Shown here: positions 13,754 through 21,253 of the stretch, piece after piece | Layout of the letters: each line of letters starts with the position of its first letter | Numbering within the stretch: the stretch's first letter is position 1 | Assembly: GCA_944376035.1 (NCBI GenBank) | Contig: CALWBJ010000034.1 | Span: 1 to 21,400 of the forward strand | DNA from: an uncultured Clostridia bacterium | GTDB lineage: Bacteria; Bacillota; Clostridia; Christensenellales; Borkfalkiaceae | Length of the DNA: 21,400 bases | Direction: 5' to 3' | Notes under the pieces: model-generated | What the model was told of the DNA's origin: nothing | The model's database searches: none | The model's input: the letters and a program-made list of their open reading frames with translations, nothing else | Translations under genes and position numbers: made by a program

Positions 13754-14170
13754 ATGAAAACAACAATTGAACAAAGAAAAGAAAAAGCAGTAGAACTTAT
13801 GAAACAACTACAAATTTATAAGCCATATATAAATGACTTTAAGAAAGACAACCTTGTCACCTATTTTGAAAGACATATAGGCTATTGGGCGTTTCAAGAT
13901 GAAGAACTTAACAACAAGATTAAACAACTTGAAGAAAAATATGACATCACTGTCTACACAGCGACTCACGAATTTTGCGAATTTGGAGAATGCTATAGTT
14001 TCTTATACTTACCTAACGACAACGAAGATTGGGATTATTTGTTAGACCCTATCAATAGCAAACAATTTTATGCTCGTGCTTACGTATGGAATAAAGATGA
14101 CGATTGGTGCTCTGAATTTGGCGATATAACAGTTCTCACTGCTCTTGGTGGATTAAGACGCATTGGATAA
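13754..14170 (+). CDS. Hypothetical 138-residue protein, leading-region type
   Basis: Not recognised. The chosen start is ATG 13754, 8 bases after AAAGGAG; an in-frame ATG at 13688 lies inside the ArdA gene and has no ribosome site. The protein begins MKTTIEQRKEKAVELMKQL, a helix, then YFERHIGYWAFQDEELN. A conserved-looking core (FCEFGECYSFLYL) precedes the C-terminus DWCSEFGDITVLTALGGLRRIG. Two Cys flank an acidic-aromatic core, and no membrane segment is seen. From memory, such proteins travel with ArdA in clostridial mobile elements, but none has a known function. Confidence 0.7.
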   Translation: MKTTIEQRKEKAVELMKQLQIYKPYINDFKKDNLVTYFERHIGYWAFQDEELNNKIKQLEEKYDITVYTATHEFCEFGECYSFLYLPNDNEDWDYLLDPINSKQFYARAYVWNKDDDWCSEFGDITVLTALGGLRRIG

Positions 14171-14182
14171 GGAGAATTAAAA

Positions 14183-14422
14183 ATGGATAAAAGAACAAAT
14201 GCAGGCTATGAGATTATAAAAGTTATATCACTAATCGAAGAAGAGTTTGTCTTAGGCGTCAAAACAGTAAACAATAAACAACAATACGTTACTTGGTGTT
14301 GCGTTAACAAAAACAATTATCACTATGGTCATTACTTTAACGATTATAAAGTCGCTATTAGAGATTTATTTGAAAGAGCCCAACAATCAATAAAATGGAC
14401 TCTCGAATACTTGGAGGATTAA
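14183..14422 (+). CDS. Hypothetical 79-residue conserved mobile-element protein
   Basis: Begins MDKRTNAGYEIIKVISLIEE and continues EFVLGVKTVNNKQQYVTWCC, then HYGHYFNDYKVAIRDLFERA. The combination of a GYEII start, EFVLG, a VTW pair and a GHYF element before a C-terminal helix matches a small conserved family I remember from clostridial conjugative elements beside ArdA; its role is unknown. It is probably a soluble alpha/beta protein. The ribosome site is TAAGGAG, 13 bp after the preceding stop. Confidence 0.7.
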   Translation: MDKRTNAGYEIIKVISLIEEEFVLGVKTVNNKQQYVTWCCVNKNNYHYGHYFNDYKVAIRDLFERAQQSIKWTLEYLED

Positions 14423-14425
14423 GAA

Positions 14426-14641
14426 ATGAAAATGAAACCATTTACAACACAAGCGCATATTCACTCGCTTAACGGCGAAATGAAAGAAATAACAGTATTA
14501 TATCCAGAAACGTTATTTGGACACACAATACAAAATTCTTACGTTGTTCAATATGGAGATATAAAATGCACTGCTGTTTTTAACCCATTTACAAATCAGT
14601 TCTATGCTGATGACAAATACGGAATTATAAAGGAGAATTAA
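14426..14641 (+). CDS. Hypothetical 71-residue conserved mobile-element protein
   Basis: Begins MKMKPFTTQAHIHSLNGEMK, with beta-strand-like stretches (EITVLYP, SYVVQYGDIKCTAVFNPF) and an end (FYADDKYGIIKEN) that suggests a compact beta barrel. ATG 14426 is preceded by TTGGAGG; a second in-frame ATG two codons later is also possible. It lies 3 bp after the preceding stop, so co-translation is likely. The Y-V-x-Y-G-x-K-C-T-A-x-F-N-P pattern seems familiar from other conjugative elements, but no function is known. Confidence 0.65.
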   Translation: MKMKPFTTQAHIHSLNGEMKEITVLYPETLFGHTIQNSYVVQYGDIKCTAVFNPFTNQFYADDKYGIIKEN

Positions 14642-14643
14642 AA

Positions 14644-14817
14644 ATGAAAAAATATGTTTACATGGTAGAGTTCGATTGGAGCGTTGAAGATGGTTGCAAC
14701 GTTGAAACCGAACTCTTTTCTAATTACGAAAAAGCATTAAAACACTATGATGAAATTATAGCCAACGAAAAAACTGATGGCATGTCTTGGGTTGCAGACG
14801 CAATAAATCCCGATTAA
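14644..14817 (+). CDS. Hypothetical 57-residue acidic protein
   Basis: Small gene at ATG 14644 with AAGGAG 9 bases upstream, starting 2 bp after the preceding stop. The peptide begins MKKYVYMVEFDWSVEDG and continues NYEKALKHYDEIIANE, a strand-turn-helix arrangement. It is acidic and soluble, with no motif I recognise. The ribosome site, tight packing and codon use match the neighbours. Confidence 0.65.
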   Translation: MKKYVYMVEFDWSVEDGCNVETELFSNYEKALKHYDEIIANEKTDGMSWVADAINPD

Positions 14818-14835
14818 AATAAGGAGCTTAAAAAT

Positions 14836-15240
14836 ATGGCTACGTTAAACGATTTGAAAAAATATTTAGATTATGAATTTTCTTCCGGTTGTTATACTGG
14901 TGAAGATTACAAATCCTTTCAACGAAAATATATTAACTACTTAAAATCAATCGCAAAAGAAAATGGCTGGAAACTTGTCAACGTTGGTAAAAACCACTAC
15001 GAGTTTTCAGCCTTTTTCAAATTTGAAGATAAATACGTTTACTTCTCTATAAGCGACGTTAGATTTTGGCAAAACGCTTGGTATAACGATATTTTAATTA
15101 GAACTGCAAGTAGCGATAGAGATTATAGGGGTGGCAACAATTACTACACTACCCTACCTACGCTTAATTACGGTATAAAAAATCTATTCGATAAAGGATG
15201 CAACTATGAAAACTCAATATATAATTCGCGCAGGTTTTAA
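14836..15240 (+). CDS. Hypothetical 134-residue conserved mobile-element protein
   Basis: Not recognised by name. It begins MATLNDLKKYLDYEFSSG, a helix, then FQRKYINYLKSIAKENGW, a second helix. A beta-rich core (FKFEDKYVYFSISDVRFW, WYNDILIRTA) and DYRGGNNYYTTLP follow. The FxxxxxYVYFSISDVR motif and the RTA followed by DY-GG-N-Y pattern recur, from memory, in clostridial and enterococcal mobile elements. There is no signal peptide or membrane segment. The ribosome site is TAAGGAG. Its 3' end overlaps the next gene by 35 bases in another frame. Confidence 0.7.
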   Translation: MATLNDLKKYLDYEFSSGCYTGEDYKSFQRKYINYLKSIAKENGWKLVNVGKNHYEFSAFFKFEDKYVYFSISDVRFWQNAWYNDILIRTASSDRDYRGGNNYYTTLPTLNYGIKNLFDKGCNYENSIYNSRRF

Positions 15241-15451
15241 GGTCTGCTATAAAGAAAAATATTCTAAACAATACGTACGGCATTGGCTTGCAAGGACTAG
15301 CATAGAAGCCGTAAGTATTATAAAACATTACAAACATTATCCCCAAAACTCACGGGAAGATAATCACTTACTTAAAAAACCCAAATGGAAAGTTCTTCCC
15401 GTTACCATTAAAGAAGTACATGACGGTATATGGCGTGAAGTTCCTTTCTAG
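15206..15451 (+). CDS. Hypothetical 81-residue basic protein, overlapping start
   Basis: Not recognised. It begins MKTQYIIRAGFKVCYKEKY and is rich in Lys, Arg, Tyr and Trp (WKVLPVTIKEV), unlike the acidic neighbours. ATG 15206 lies inside the end of the previous gene (35-base overlap), 8 bases after AAAGGA. The net positive charge suggests it could bind nucleic acid, but no fold is recognised. A small hairpin (AAGCG-TTA-CGCTT) follows the stop. The overlap makes it less certain than its neighbours, yet the frame stays open for 82 codons with sensible composition. Confidence 0.55.
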   Translation: MKTQYIIRAGFKVCYKEKYSKQYVRHWLARTSIEAVSIIKHYKHYPQNSREDNHLLKKPKWKVLPVTIKEVHDGIWREVPF

Positions 15452-15498
15452 AAGCGTTACGCTTTACCTAAAAATAAAAAATACAAGGAGAAAATAAA

Positions 15499-16467
15499 AT
15501 GATTGTATTAAATCTTACCGCTAACGGTATGGAACAAAATTTAATTAAAGAGTTTTTACAAAACAACGTCAATGAATTTTTAGCAGAAAAAATTAACAAC
15601 GGCGTAAAAATTACTAAAGACAATAAAATCCTAATAAACAAAAAAACACTTGACGGATTTATGAACTACGCCGCTAGCGAAGCGCAAAAGTTAGCCCAAA
15701 AAGGTGCAAAGTTTGCTTGTTTACACCACGATACCGTTTTCGGTTGGGCAATGCACTATTTTGAAGAAAACGACATAGAAGGCACGTTATATAACGAAGA
15801 CGGAACGGAGTTTAAACCTGTTATTAAAAAGACTTCTAAACCCACCATAACACATACTTCTACCCCTTACGTTCCGCCCGTTAAAAAGCCTGAACCACAA
15901 ATGTCGTTCTTTGATATGCTCTCTACCAAAACGGAAGAACCTATTAAAGAAGAAACTCTCGCTATAGATAACGACGAACTAACCGAAGAAGATATTCAAG
16001 ACGCTTTTGCTGAACTTGAAAAAGAGCAAACGGTTATAGAAATTAAAGACAATTCGCCTACTTCACCTATGTACGTTAAATATCTTAATATTCAAAAGCG
16101 ATATCCAAACGCTGTTATCGCTTACCGTTTAGGCGACCTTTTTGAAATATTTGGAGATAACGCAGTAAAATTGTCTAATCAATTAGACTTGACGCTTACT
16201 GGACGTGATTGTGGACTAACAGAGCGTATCCCTATGATAGGTTTCCCCTATCACGTATCAGATACGTACTTTAAGAAAATTACACAAAATAATTCGCTTA
16301 TCGTTATTGATGGCGACAATAAATATGAATATAAGATAACTGTCAATATACCGCCAAATATTGACCGTGAAACAGGTGAAATTATTGCAAGTGAAACGAC
16401 GGACAACAACGAAATAATTAAAAAATTACAAGCCATTTTTGGCGATACAATGGAGATAAAATTATGA
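15499..16467 (+). CDS. pcfK: PcfK-like protein fused to a MutS domain I-like module
   Basis: 322 residues in two parts. About residues 1-105 match the PcfK-like family, named from conjugative plasmid pCF10: MEQNLIKEFLQNNVNEFLA, then FMNYAASEAQKLA and FGWAMHYFEEN. A Pro/Thr-rich, then acidic linker follows (about 105-188). Residues 191-270 resemble MutS domain I: MYVKYLNIQKRYPNAVIAYR, LGDLFEIFGDNAVKLSNQLD, then LTLTGRD and IPMIGFPYHVSDTYFKKI. In MutS this domain reads mismatches through a Phe-x-Glu motif (GDFYE); here the aligned stretch is GDLFE, so the Phe position is Leu while Glu is kept. The clamp and ATPase domains are absent. The ribosome site ACAAGGAG is good. It overlaps pcfJ by 4 bases (ATGA), so both are made together. 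A role in DNA handling during transfer is inferred. Confidence 0.75.
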   Translation: MIVLNLTANGMEQNLIKEFLQNNVNEFLAEKINNGVKITKDNKILINKKTLDGFMNYAASEAQKLAQKGAKFACLHHDTVFGWAMHYFEENDIEGTLYNEDGTEFKPVIKKTSKPTITHTSTPYVPPVKKPEPQMSFFDMLSTKTEEPIKEETLAIDNDELTEEDIQDAFAELEKEQTVIEIKDNSPTSPMYVKYLNIQKRYPNAVIAYRLGDLFEIFGDNAVKLSNQLDLTLTGRDCGLTERIPMIGFPYHVSDTYFKKITQNNSLIVIDGDNKYEYKITVNIPPNIDRETGEIIASETTDNNEIIKKLQAIFGDTMEIKL

Positions 16468-17780
16468 AGATGGATAAAATTAAACCTATACCCAAATACA
16501 TATTAAATAAGATTAAACGTTATGATAAAGAATTTAACCCCACGCCTAACTCTAATAGAAGATTTTACGCTTACCTTACTAAAAACGACGGTGAACTAGT
16601 TAAAGTTACCGTTGCCGTAAAAAACTATAAAGGTAAACTATATTGTAAGCAAGTTTTAGTTCACGGTACTGAAAGTAAATATATATACGGTAAAGATATT
16701 GTTTACTACACTATCGCTGGATATATCGTTGGCTGGTATGCAGAGGGTATTCAGCGTTACCAAAAACATTTTGAAGACGATTCTTGGGGTGTTGGATATA
16801 ATCTTAAATTTGAGCCTTACGCTCTCGTTGTAAATAAAGAATATGCTCTTAAATTCCCCAAATTCAAGTATAGTGCAATAGATAAATACCCTTATGCCGA
16901 CGTATTAAAATACCTTAAACTATACGCGCAATATCCGCAAGCAGAATATTTAGTTAAAGGCGGATATTATAGACTTGCAACGTCAAAAATGATATTACAA
17001 AAGATGAAGAAAGATAAATCTTTCCACAAGTGGCTCACTTCTAAAAATAAATACTTTATAGAGAACCACTATTATATAGAAACCATACTTGAAGGATATA
17101 AAACTAAACGACCTTTAGATGAACTGCAAGCGTTCATATATCAAAAAAGACCGTTTATGTTAGAAAAAGATTATAAACCGCTAAAAACCGTTTTCAAAGG
17201 CAAAACTTTGGAACGGTTTTTTAATTATATTAAAGAACAGAAAACACAAATACGAACTTATCTTGATTACTTTAACGCTTGCACTGACTTACAACTAAAT
17301 ATGACACGGGATAAAAACTTATTCCCACATGACTTTAAGTATTGGCATGATACTCGTATCGAAGAAGCCCATCTACGTAAAGCAGAAATAGACGAACGCA
17401 AACGCCAAGAAATGTTTAAGAGTTTTGGCATTATTGCTAACAAATATTTACCGTTACAAGAATTTAGCAAACACGGCTATATAGTTATAATAGCGAAATC
17501 GCCTACAGACCTTGAAAATGAAGGTGAATATTTGCATCATTGCGTTGGGCGTGGCACTTATAGTCAAAAGTTTTTGAAAGAACAATCGCTCATATTCTTT
17601 ATCCGTAAAAAGAAAAATCCTAATACGCCTATTGCAACGTTAGAATACTCTTTAGAAAATCACCAAATTTTACAATGTCGTGGCGATCATAACAAAACAC
17701 CACAAAAAAGTTTACTTAACTTTGTAAACGATATGTGGCTTCCGTTCGCAAACCAACAATTAAAACAAATAGCAGCATAA
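16464..17780 (+). CDS. pcfJ: PcfJ-like protein
   Basis: 438 residues. The C-terminal PcfJ domain (about 260-430) is marked by GEYLHHCVGRGTYSQKF (about 354-370), where the H-C-V-G-R core is conserved in the family, followed by LIFFIRKK, ATLEYSLEN and QCRGDHNKTP. The N-terminal half is basic and Tyr-rich (KVTVAVKNYKGKLYCKQVLV) and may bind nucleic acid. PcfJ was named in the transfer region of pCF10; its biochemistry is not established. The start overlaps the stop of the PcfK-type gene by 4 bases, the same order as in known elements, and GGAGATAAAA precedes it. An ATG two codons later is an alternative start. Confidence 0.85.
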   Translation: MKMDKIKPIPKYILNKIKRYDKEFNPTPNSNRRFYAYLTKNDGELVKVTVAVKNYKGKLYCKQVLVHGTESKYIYGKDIVYYTIAGYIVGWYAEGIQRYQKHFEDDSWGVGYNLKFEPYALVVNKEYALKFPKFKYSAIDKYPYADVLKYLKLYAQYPQAEYLVKGGYYRLATSKMILQKMKKDKSFHKWLTSKNKYFIENHYYIETILEGYKTKRPLDELQAFIYQKRPFMLEKDYKPLKTVFKGKTLERFFNYIKEQKTQIRTYLDYFNACTDLQLNMTRDKNLFPHDFKYWHDTRIEEAHLRKAEIDERKRQEMFKSFGIIANKYLPLQEFSKHGYIVIIAKSPTDLENEGEYLHHCVGRGTYSQKFLKEQSLIFFIRKKKNPNTPIATLEYSLENHQILQCRGDHNKTPQKSLLNFVNDMWLPFANQQLKQIAA

Positions 17781-17794
17781 AAGGAGATTAAACT

Positions 17795-18076
17795 ATGAAT
17801 TATTTTAGAATTACCGCTTATAACCGCGAAGAAGATTACTCTATTATTATAGACTCTTGCGGCGCATTTAACGAACTATGGCAATTTAGTTCTTGCCTTG
17901 TAAATAAAGGCTTTTCAATAATAGCCGTTGGTAATGAAAATTTCTTTGAAGATGGAAATATACCTAAAATAGAGAAACCAACCGATAAAATGATATTACG
18001 AGCAGAAGCAAAAGAGCGACCTATCCGCGACGGTAAAAAAATTACAGTTGGCAATAAATATTATACTATCAAGTAA
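17795..18076 (+). CDS. Hypothetical 93-residue conserved mobile-element protein
   Basis: Begins MNYFRITAYNREEDYSIIID, then FNELWQFSSCLVNKGFSIIA and VGNENFFEDGNIPKI. The FRITAY start, the LWQFSS helix and the DGNI element recur, from memory, in a small family found with PcfJ in clostridial conjugative elements; its function is unknown. It is probably a soluble alpha/beta protein. The ribosome site is AAAAGGAG, 14 bp after pcfJ. It is the last gene of the array and ends 5 bp before a strong terminator. Confidence 0.72.
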   Translation: MNYFRITAYNREEDYSIIIDSCGAFNELWQFSSCLVNKGFSIIAVGNENFFEDGNIPKIEKPTDKMILRAEAKERPIRDGKKITVGNKYYTIK

Positions 18077-18080
18077 AAGC

Positions 18081-18120
18081 AAAGCCGAGATTGATTTTAT
18101 TTTCAATCTCGGCTTTTTGT
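18081..18120 (+). terminator. Strong terminator closing the accessory gene array
   Basis: Arms 18081-18094 and 18103-18116 (AAAGCCGAGATTGA) are perfectly paired over 14 bp with an 8-base loop, then TTGTTTC. It also marks the approximate right edge of the mobile block. Confidence 0.85.
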
Positions 18121-18148
18121 TTCAAAATTCACAACAATTTTAATTATT

Positions 18149-18891
18149 TTATTTAATTCTGTTAAAACCTTTTCCGTAAACTTCGTTAGCATCGCAAACG
18201 ATAACGAAAGCGCCTTGGTCAAGTTGTTTAACCGTGTTTTTTAGCGCTTCTATTTGATGGTTTTTAACACAAGTCAATAAAACTCGTTATAACGTAGCAC
18301 ATTTTTGCTTTGCTTAACCCCATAACAACTAAATCACTAACCTTTGCACTTACAAATATTAAAATTAGCGCATGCAAAACGTTTTCAGGGTTCTCTAATG
18401 CAAAAGCACCTACAATAACCACTATTCCATCAAAAAGTGCTACGTGTGTTGCAATACTACCAAACGGCATAACGTGGTGCGTAAGCCTACCTAAAAGTTC
18501 CGTCCCACCGCTCGACGTTTCATATTTGATAAATAGTCCTATTCCTACTCCTTGCAAAAGACCGCCGTAAAGCGCGGCAAGTAAAGGGTTTCTTGTCAAT
18601 TGATTTAACGTCGTTTGTTCTGCCAAATAATCCCAAAGTTCCGTGCAAAGACCTAATACGGTTGTAGTTATAAAACACCTTACTATAAACTTCCAACCCG
18701 TTTATTAACTCTATAAATATACCCGCTGGCCACTCCGTTAAAATTTGTATTAGAGATGCCGCACCACTTACTCCACCGCCTACGATTTCGTTTGAAATTA
18801 AAAAAACACCAAGGCTAGCAGCGTAGCAAAGACAACCAACGACCATAAACAAATATCGTTTTATTTATTTTAAATATTTTTTATTATTCAT
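18149..18891 (-). pseudogene. yitT: Broken YitT-family membrane protein gene
   Basis: Pieces of a YitT/DUF2179 protein lie in order in different frames. ATG 18889-18891 begins MNNKKYLK and hits a TAA at 18865-18867; in the same frame the protein continues IKRYLFMVVGCLCYAA and VGGGVSGAASLIQILT. After FIELING a deletion shifts the frame and removes the next membrane segment. The new frame reads WKFIVRCFITTTVLG, LLAALYGGLLQGVGIGLFIK and SSGGTELLGRLTHHV up to AKMCYVIT. A second, larger deletion removes much of the DUF2179 domain, and a third frame supplies its end: TCVKNHQIEALKNTVKQLD, then CDANEVYGKGF. Intact members have about 280 residues and are inner-membrane proteins of unclear function. 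Three independent lesions make expression of a working product unlikely. Confidence 0.88.
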
Positions 18892-18912
18892 TTTATATAT
18901 ATCTTATTTGTA

Positions 18913-19866
18913 CTATAAAATAAACTTGATAAAATTATCTAGAACAGTTCTATTAAAGTTAATTTCATGTTTACCATCATATACATTAAATGTACAATAC
19001 TTTTGATAATTTACACACTCTTTTATCTTATCATATTCTTGTATCGCAGAATTAACATCAAACATTTCGTCTTGATTTCCAACTTCAATAAATACTTTCC
19101 TTGGAAAAATGCTTTTTACTACTTCATAATCGCAAAAAGTTTTGCCCCCATAAGTCCAATCTACCCAATTATACTTTATCCTATCATTAAACCAAGAAGA
19201 CGAATATCCCGCTATAAATCGTTCATCAACAGCCAAAGTATACAAAGTATACATACCACCGTAACTCATCCCACCCATTGCTAATTTATCAGTAATTTTT
19301 GCATTTAGTAAGTAATCTGCAACCGATTGTATACAATGTAATTCTAATGCCGTGATTGAGCCACCGTGTTCTTTTAATTTTTTATCAAACACGTGTCTAT
19401 CTTCTCTCTCAAAAGACGTTCCGTATTCTGATTTATTCCAAAGCAATAATTGCGGAGCAAAAACTGCTAATCCTTGTCTTGCAATATAATCAGCAGTCGC
19501 TTTATAAACGGTGTCTTCAATAAGGCCAAAAACACGCTCAGGGCTATCCCCACCACCATGCTGAAAAACAACTGCTGTTTTACTTTCACTTTTTATATTA
19601 GGTTCTGCAAGTAAGCCAAAAACTCGTATTCCTAAAAAACTTTCTATTTGAACTCTATAAAGTGTATAGTTTTCGCTTTCCAAACACTTTTCTTTAATTA
19701 ATAGTTTAGGCGCAGTTCTTTGTAAATTAAGCGGATACCCTACGATACTTTTTACTGTATCTAAATTACTAAATGAAAATTTCTCATTAAGGTTTTCAAC
19801 AAATTTTTTTACGCTTTGAAAGTACTGTTCTCTAAACCTCTCGTTTTCTTTGAAAATATTTATCAT
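18913..19866 (-). CDS. Alpha/beta-hydrolase esterase (acetyl xylan esterase/dienelactone hydrolase-like)
   Basis: 317 residues. The N-terminal helical segment is followed by the core fold: VFQHGGGDSPERVFG (oxyanion region, HGGG at about 103-106), then LAMGGMSYGGMYTLYTLA with the G-x-S-x-G nucleophile elbow at Ser201. VFIEVGNQDEMFD follows, where Asp266 or Asp270 is the likely acid, and the catalytic His is His300 in VYDGKHEIN. The full triad is in the standard order, so the enzyme should be active. There is no signal peptide, so it acts in the cytosol, perhaps removing acetyl groups from imported sugars. The ribosome site is AAGGACA. It follows the isomerase gene by 27 bp in an operon with it and an SGNH hydrolase. 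Confidence 0.82.
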   Translation of the reverse strand: MINIFKENERFREQYFQSVKKFVENLNEKFSFSNLDTVKSIVGYPLNLQRTAPKLLIKEKCLESENYTLYRVQIESFLGIRVFGLLAEPNIKSESKTAVVFQHGGGDSPERVFGLIEDTVYKATADYIARQGLAVFAPQLLLWNKSEYGTSFEREDRHVFDKKLKEHGGSITALELHCIQSVADYLLNAKITDKLAMGGMSYGGMYTLYTLAVDERFIAGYSSSWFNDRIKYNWVDWTYGGKTFCDYEVVKSIFPRKVFIEVGNQDEMFDVNSAIQEYDKIKECVNYQKYCTFNVYDGKHEINFNRTVLDNFIKFIL

Positions 19867-19893
19867 AAATTGTCCTTGACAGCAAACTTCTAA

Positions 19894-20472
19894 TTATTCG
19901 GGTTTTTTATCAAAGTCCAAAGTTAAATCATAATCGCCAAGTTTGTTAACCTTAAAGCCGTTCTTCTTGTATTCTTCATAATCAAAGACTTCAAGTTCGT
20001 CGATTGCAAGTTTATGAAATTCGTAGAAGTTATGCCACCATTCCCAACCACTGCCGAGTTCGTTTGATAAATACGCGTCTGCGATATCGCAAGCGGTTTG
20101 AGGGGCAACGTAGAACGCACCCATTGCCAAAACGTTTACGCCGTTACCGGTGATTGCCCTTGTTGCCGCGGGTAAACTTTCAACTACGCCTGCGTAAACG
20201 TGCGGACATTTACTTGCGGCGATATGAATACCCATACCAGTACCGCAGAAAATCATTGCCCTTTCATAGTTGCCTTCAGATATTTCCGCGCCGACTCTTA
20301 AACCAACTCTGTGGAACATAAGGTCGGTATCGTTAGGGTCGGAATCCTTTTTAACGCCAAGGTCAAGAATTTTCCAACCTTTCTTTTCTAGGTGTTCAAC
20401 AACCACTTCTTTAAGTGGAAAGCCTGCGAAGTCTGCGCCTACTACTAAATATTTGTCTTTTACAGTTTTCAT
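19894..20472 (-). CDS. RpiB/LacA/LacB-family sugar-phosphate isomerase
   Basis: 192 residues, somewhat longer than typical RpiB (about 150). The family is shown by YLVVGADFAGFPLKEVVVEH (N-terminal nucleotide-like fold), MIFCGTGMGIHIAASK with catalytic Cys76, and NGVNVLAMGAF. Members interconvert aldose and ketose phosphates (ribose-5-P, galactose-6-P, tetrose phosphates). Where RpiB usually has a His-Asp-containing stretch, this protein reads VVESLPAATRAI, so its substrate may not be ribose-5-P. The C-terminus carries an extra Trp-rich part (GSGWEWWHNFYEFHKLA) and a 40-residue acidic tail. It is cytosolic. The ribosome site AGGAG is clear, and the gene lies 45 bp after the SGNH gene in the same direction. 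Confidence 0.82.
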   Translation of the reverse strand: MKTVKDKYLVVGADFAGFPLKEVVVEHLEKKGWKILDLGVKKDSDPNDTDLMFHRVGLRVGAEISEGNYERAMIFCGTGMGIHIAASKCPHVYAGVVESLPAATRAITGNGVNVLAMGAFYVAPQTACDIADAYLSNELGSGWEWWHNFYEFHKLAIDELEVFDYEEYKKNGFKVNKLGDYDLTLDFDKKPE

Positions 20473-20517
20473 AATTTTTCTCCTAAAAGTTATATTGCAA
20501 AATTTTTTGGCGTGCTC

Positions 20518-21237
20518 TTATTCAAACAAAATAGTTTCTAACAATTTTATTGCCATATAATAATGGATTTCCCTGATAGGATGATTTAATTTGTTTGCTA
20601 ATAATTCCGTAACATCAACACCACTTTCTATCAACTTTTCCCAAACGGGATAAAGGTCGCAAACTTTTACGTTAAATTGTTCGCTTACCTTTTTTGCTTC
20701 TTCCATAAATTTCTTCAACACCCCTTCATTTTGGACTTTTGAAAAATTCACCGAAAGAGTTTTAAATAATTGATCTTTTAAATGACAACTAGTATTAATA
20801 CACATACTGTTCTGCGTCAAAAAAATCGTTTCAATATTTTTTTCTTGCAATGCGGAAAAAATACCACTCAATGCCGTTGAATACTGTTCAATAGTGCTTA
20901 AACAACTATCATTTAGCCCGAAAGAAACCACACATAAATCAGGACTATATGCAAGTACATCTCGTTCTAAACGCTCGTAACCCGTTGTTGCACCGTCGCC
21001 ACTAATTCCTGCATTTATAATATTAAATTGTACGTTTGGATAAAGAAGATTTAAAAGTTCTTTTAACCTTGTACTATATGCACTTTTATAATCAAATACT
21101 GTCTCTAAACTTGTTTCAGACGTTAAATAACACTCGAAACACCCTTGAGTAACACTATCACCAATAAAAGCAATAGTTATAGCCTTGTTTTCTAATAAAT
21201 TAGATTGTTTTTGCTTGATTTTTTCTATTATATTCAT
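20518..21237 (-). CDS. SGNH/GDSL-family hydrolase
   Basis: 239 residues without a signal peptide. Block I is IAFIGDSVTQG with catalytic Ser28, block II lies near NAGISGDGATTG (Gly), and block III is FGLNDS (Asn109). A C-terminal His in KLNHPIREIH, about 20 residues before the end, is the likely catalytic base. All four family landmarks are in order, so an esterase such as a sugar deacetylase is predicted. The N-terminal helix (IIEKIKQKQSNLL) is typical of cytosolic members. The ribosome site TAGGTGAG overlaps the intergenic 16 bases after the preceding gene, so co-transcription is likely. The link with the second esterase and the isomerase suggests processing of an acetylated sugar. Confidence 0.85.
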   Translation of the reverse strand: MNIIEKIKQKQSNLLENKAITIAFIGDSVTQGCFECYLTSETSLETVFDYKSAYSTRLKELLNLLYPNVQFNIINAGISGDGATTGYERLERDVLAYSPDLCVVSFGLNDSCLSTIEQYSTALSGIFSALQEKNIETIFLTQNSMCINTSCHLKDQLFKTLSVNFSKVQNEGVLKKFMEEAKKVSEQFNVKVCDLYPVWEKLIESGVDVTELLANKLNHPIREIHYYMAIKLLETILFE

Positions 21238-21253
21238 AACTCACCTAAAAATA

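Larger units (their letters stand above)
8642..18120. mobile_element. Decayed or partial integrative/conjugative element
   Basis: The block runs from the recombinase remnant to the terminator after the last accessory gene. Marks of a mobile element are the recombinase tail, divergent Xre regulators, a ParB-like protein, an ArdA-type antirestriction protein and a PcfK/PcfJ pair (named from the enterococcal plasmid pCF10), plus strings of small unknown genes with very similar ribosome sites. The DNA is visibly more AT-rich than the sugar operon to the left. No relaxase, coupling protein, type IV secretion gene, primase or intact integrase is seen, so it cannot move alone. Flanking attachment sites were not found: the direct repeat near 9062-9254 has no obvious copy at the right edge. 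The limits are approximate. Confidence 0.6.
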
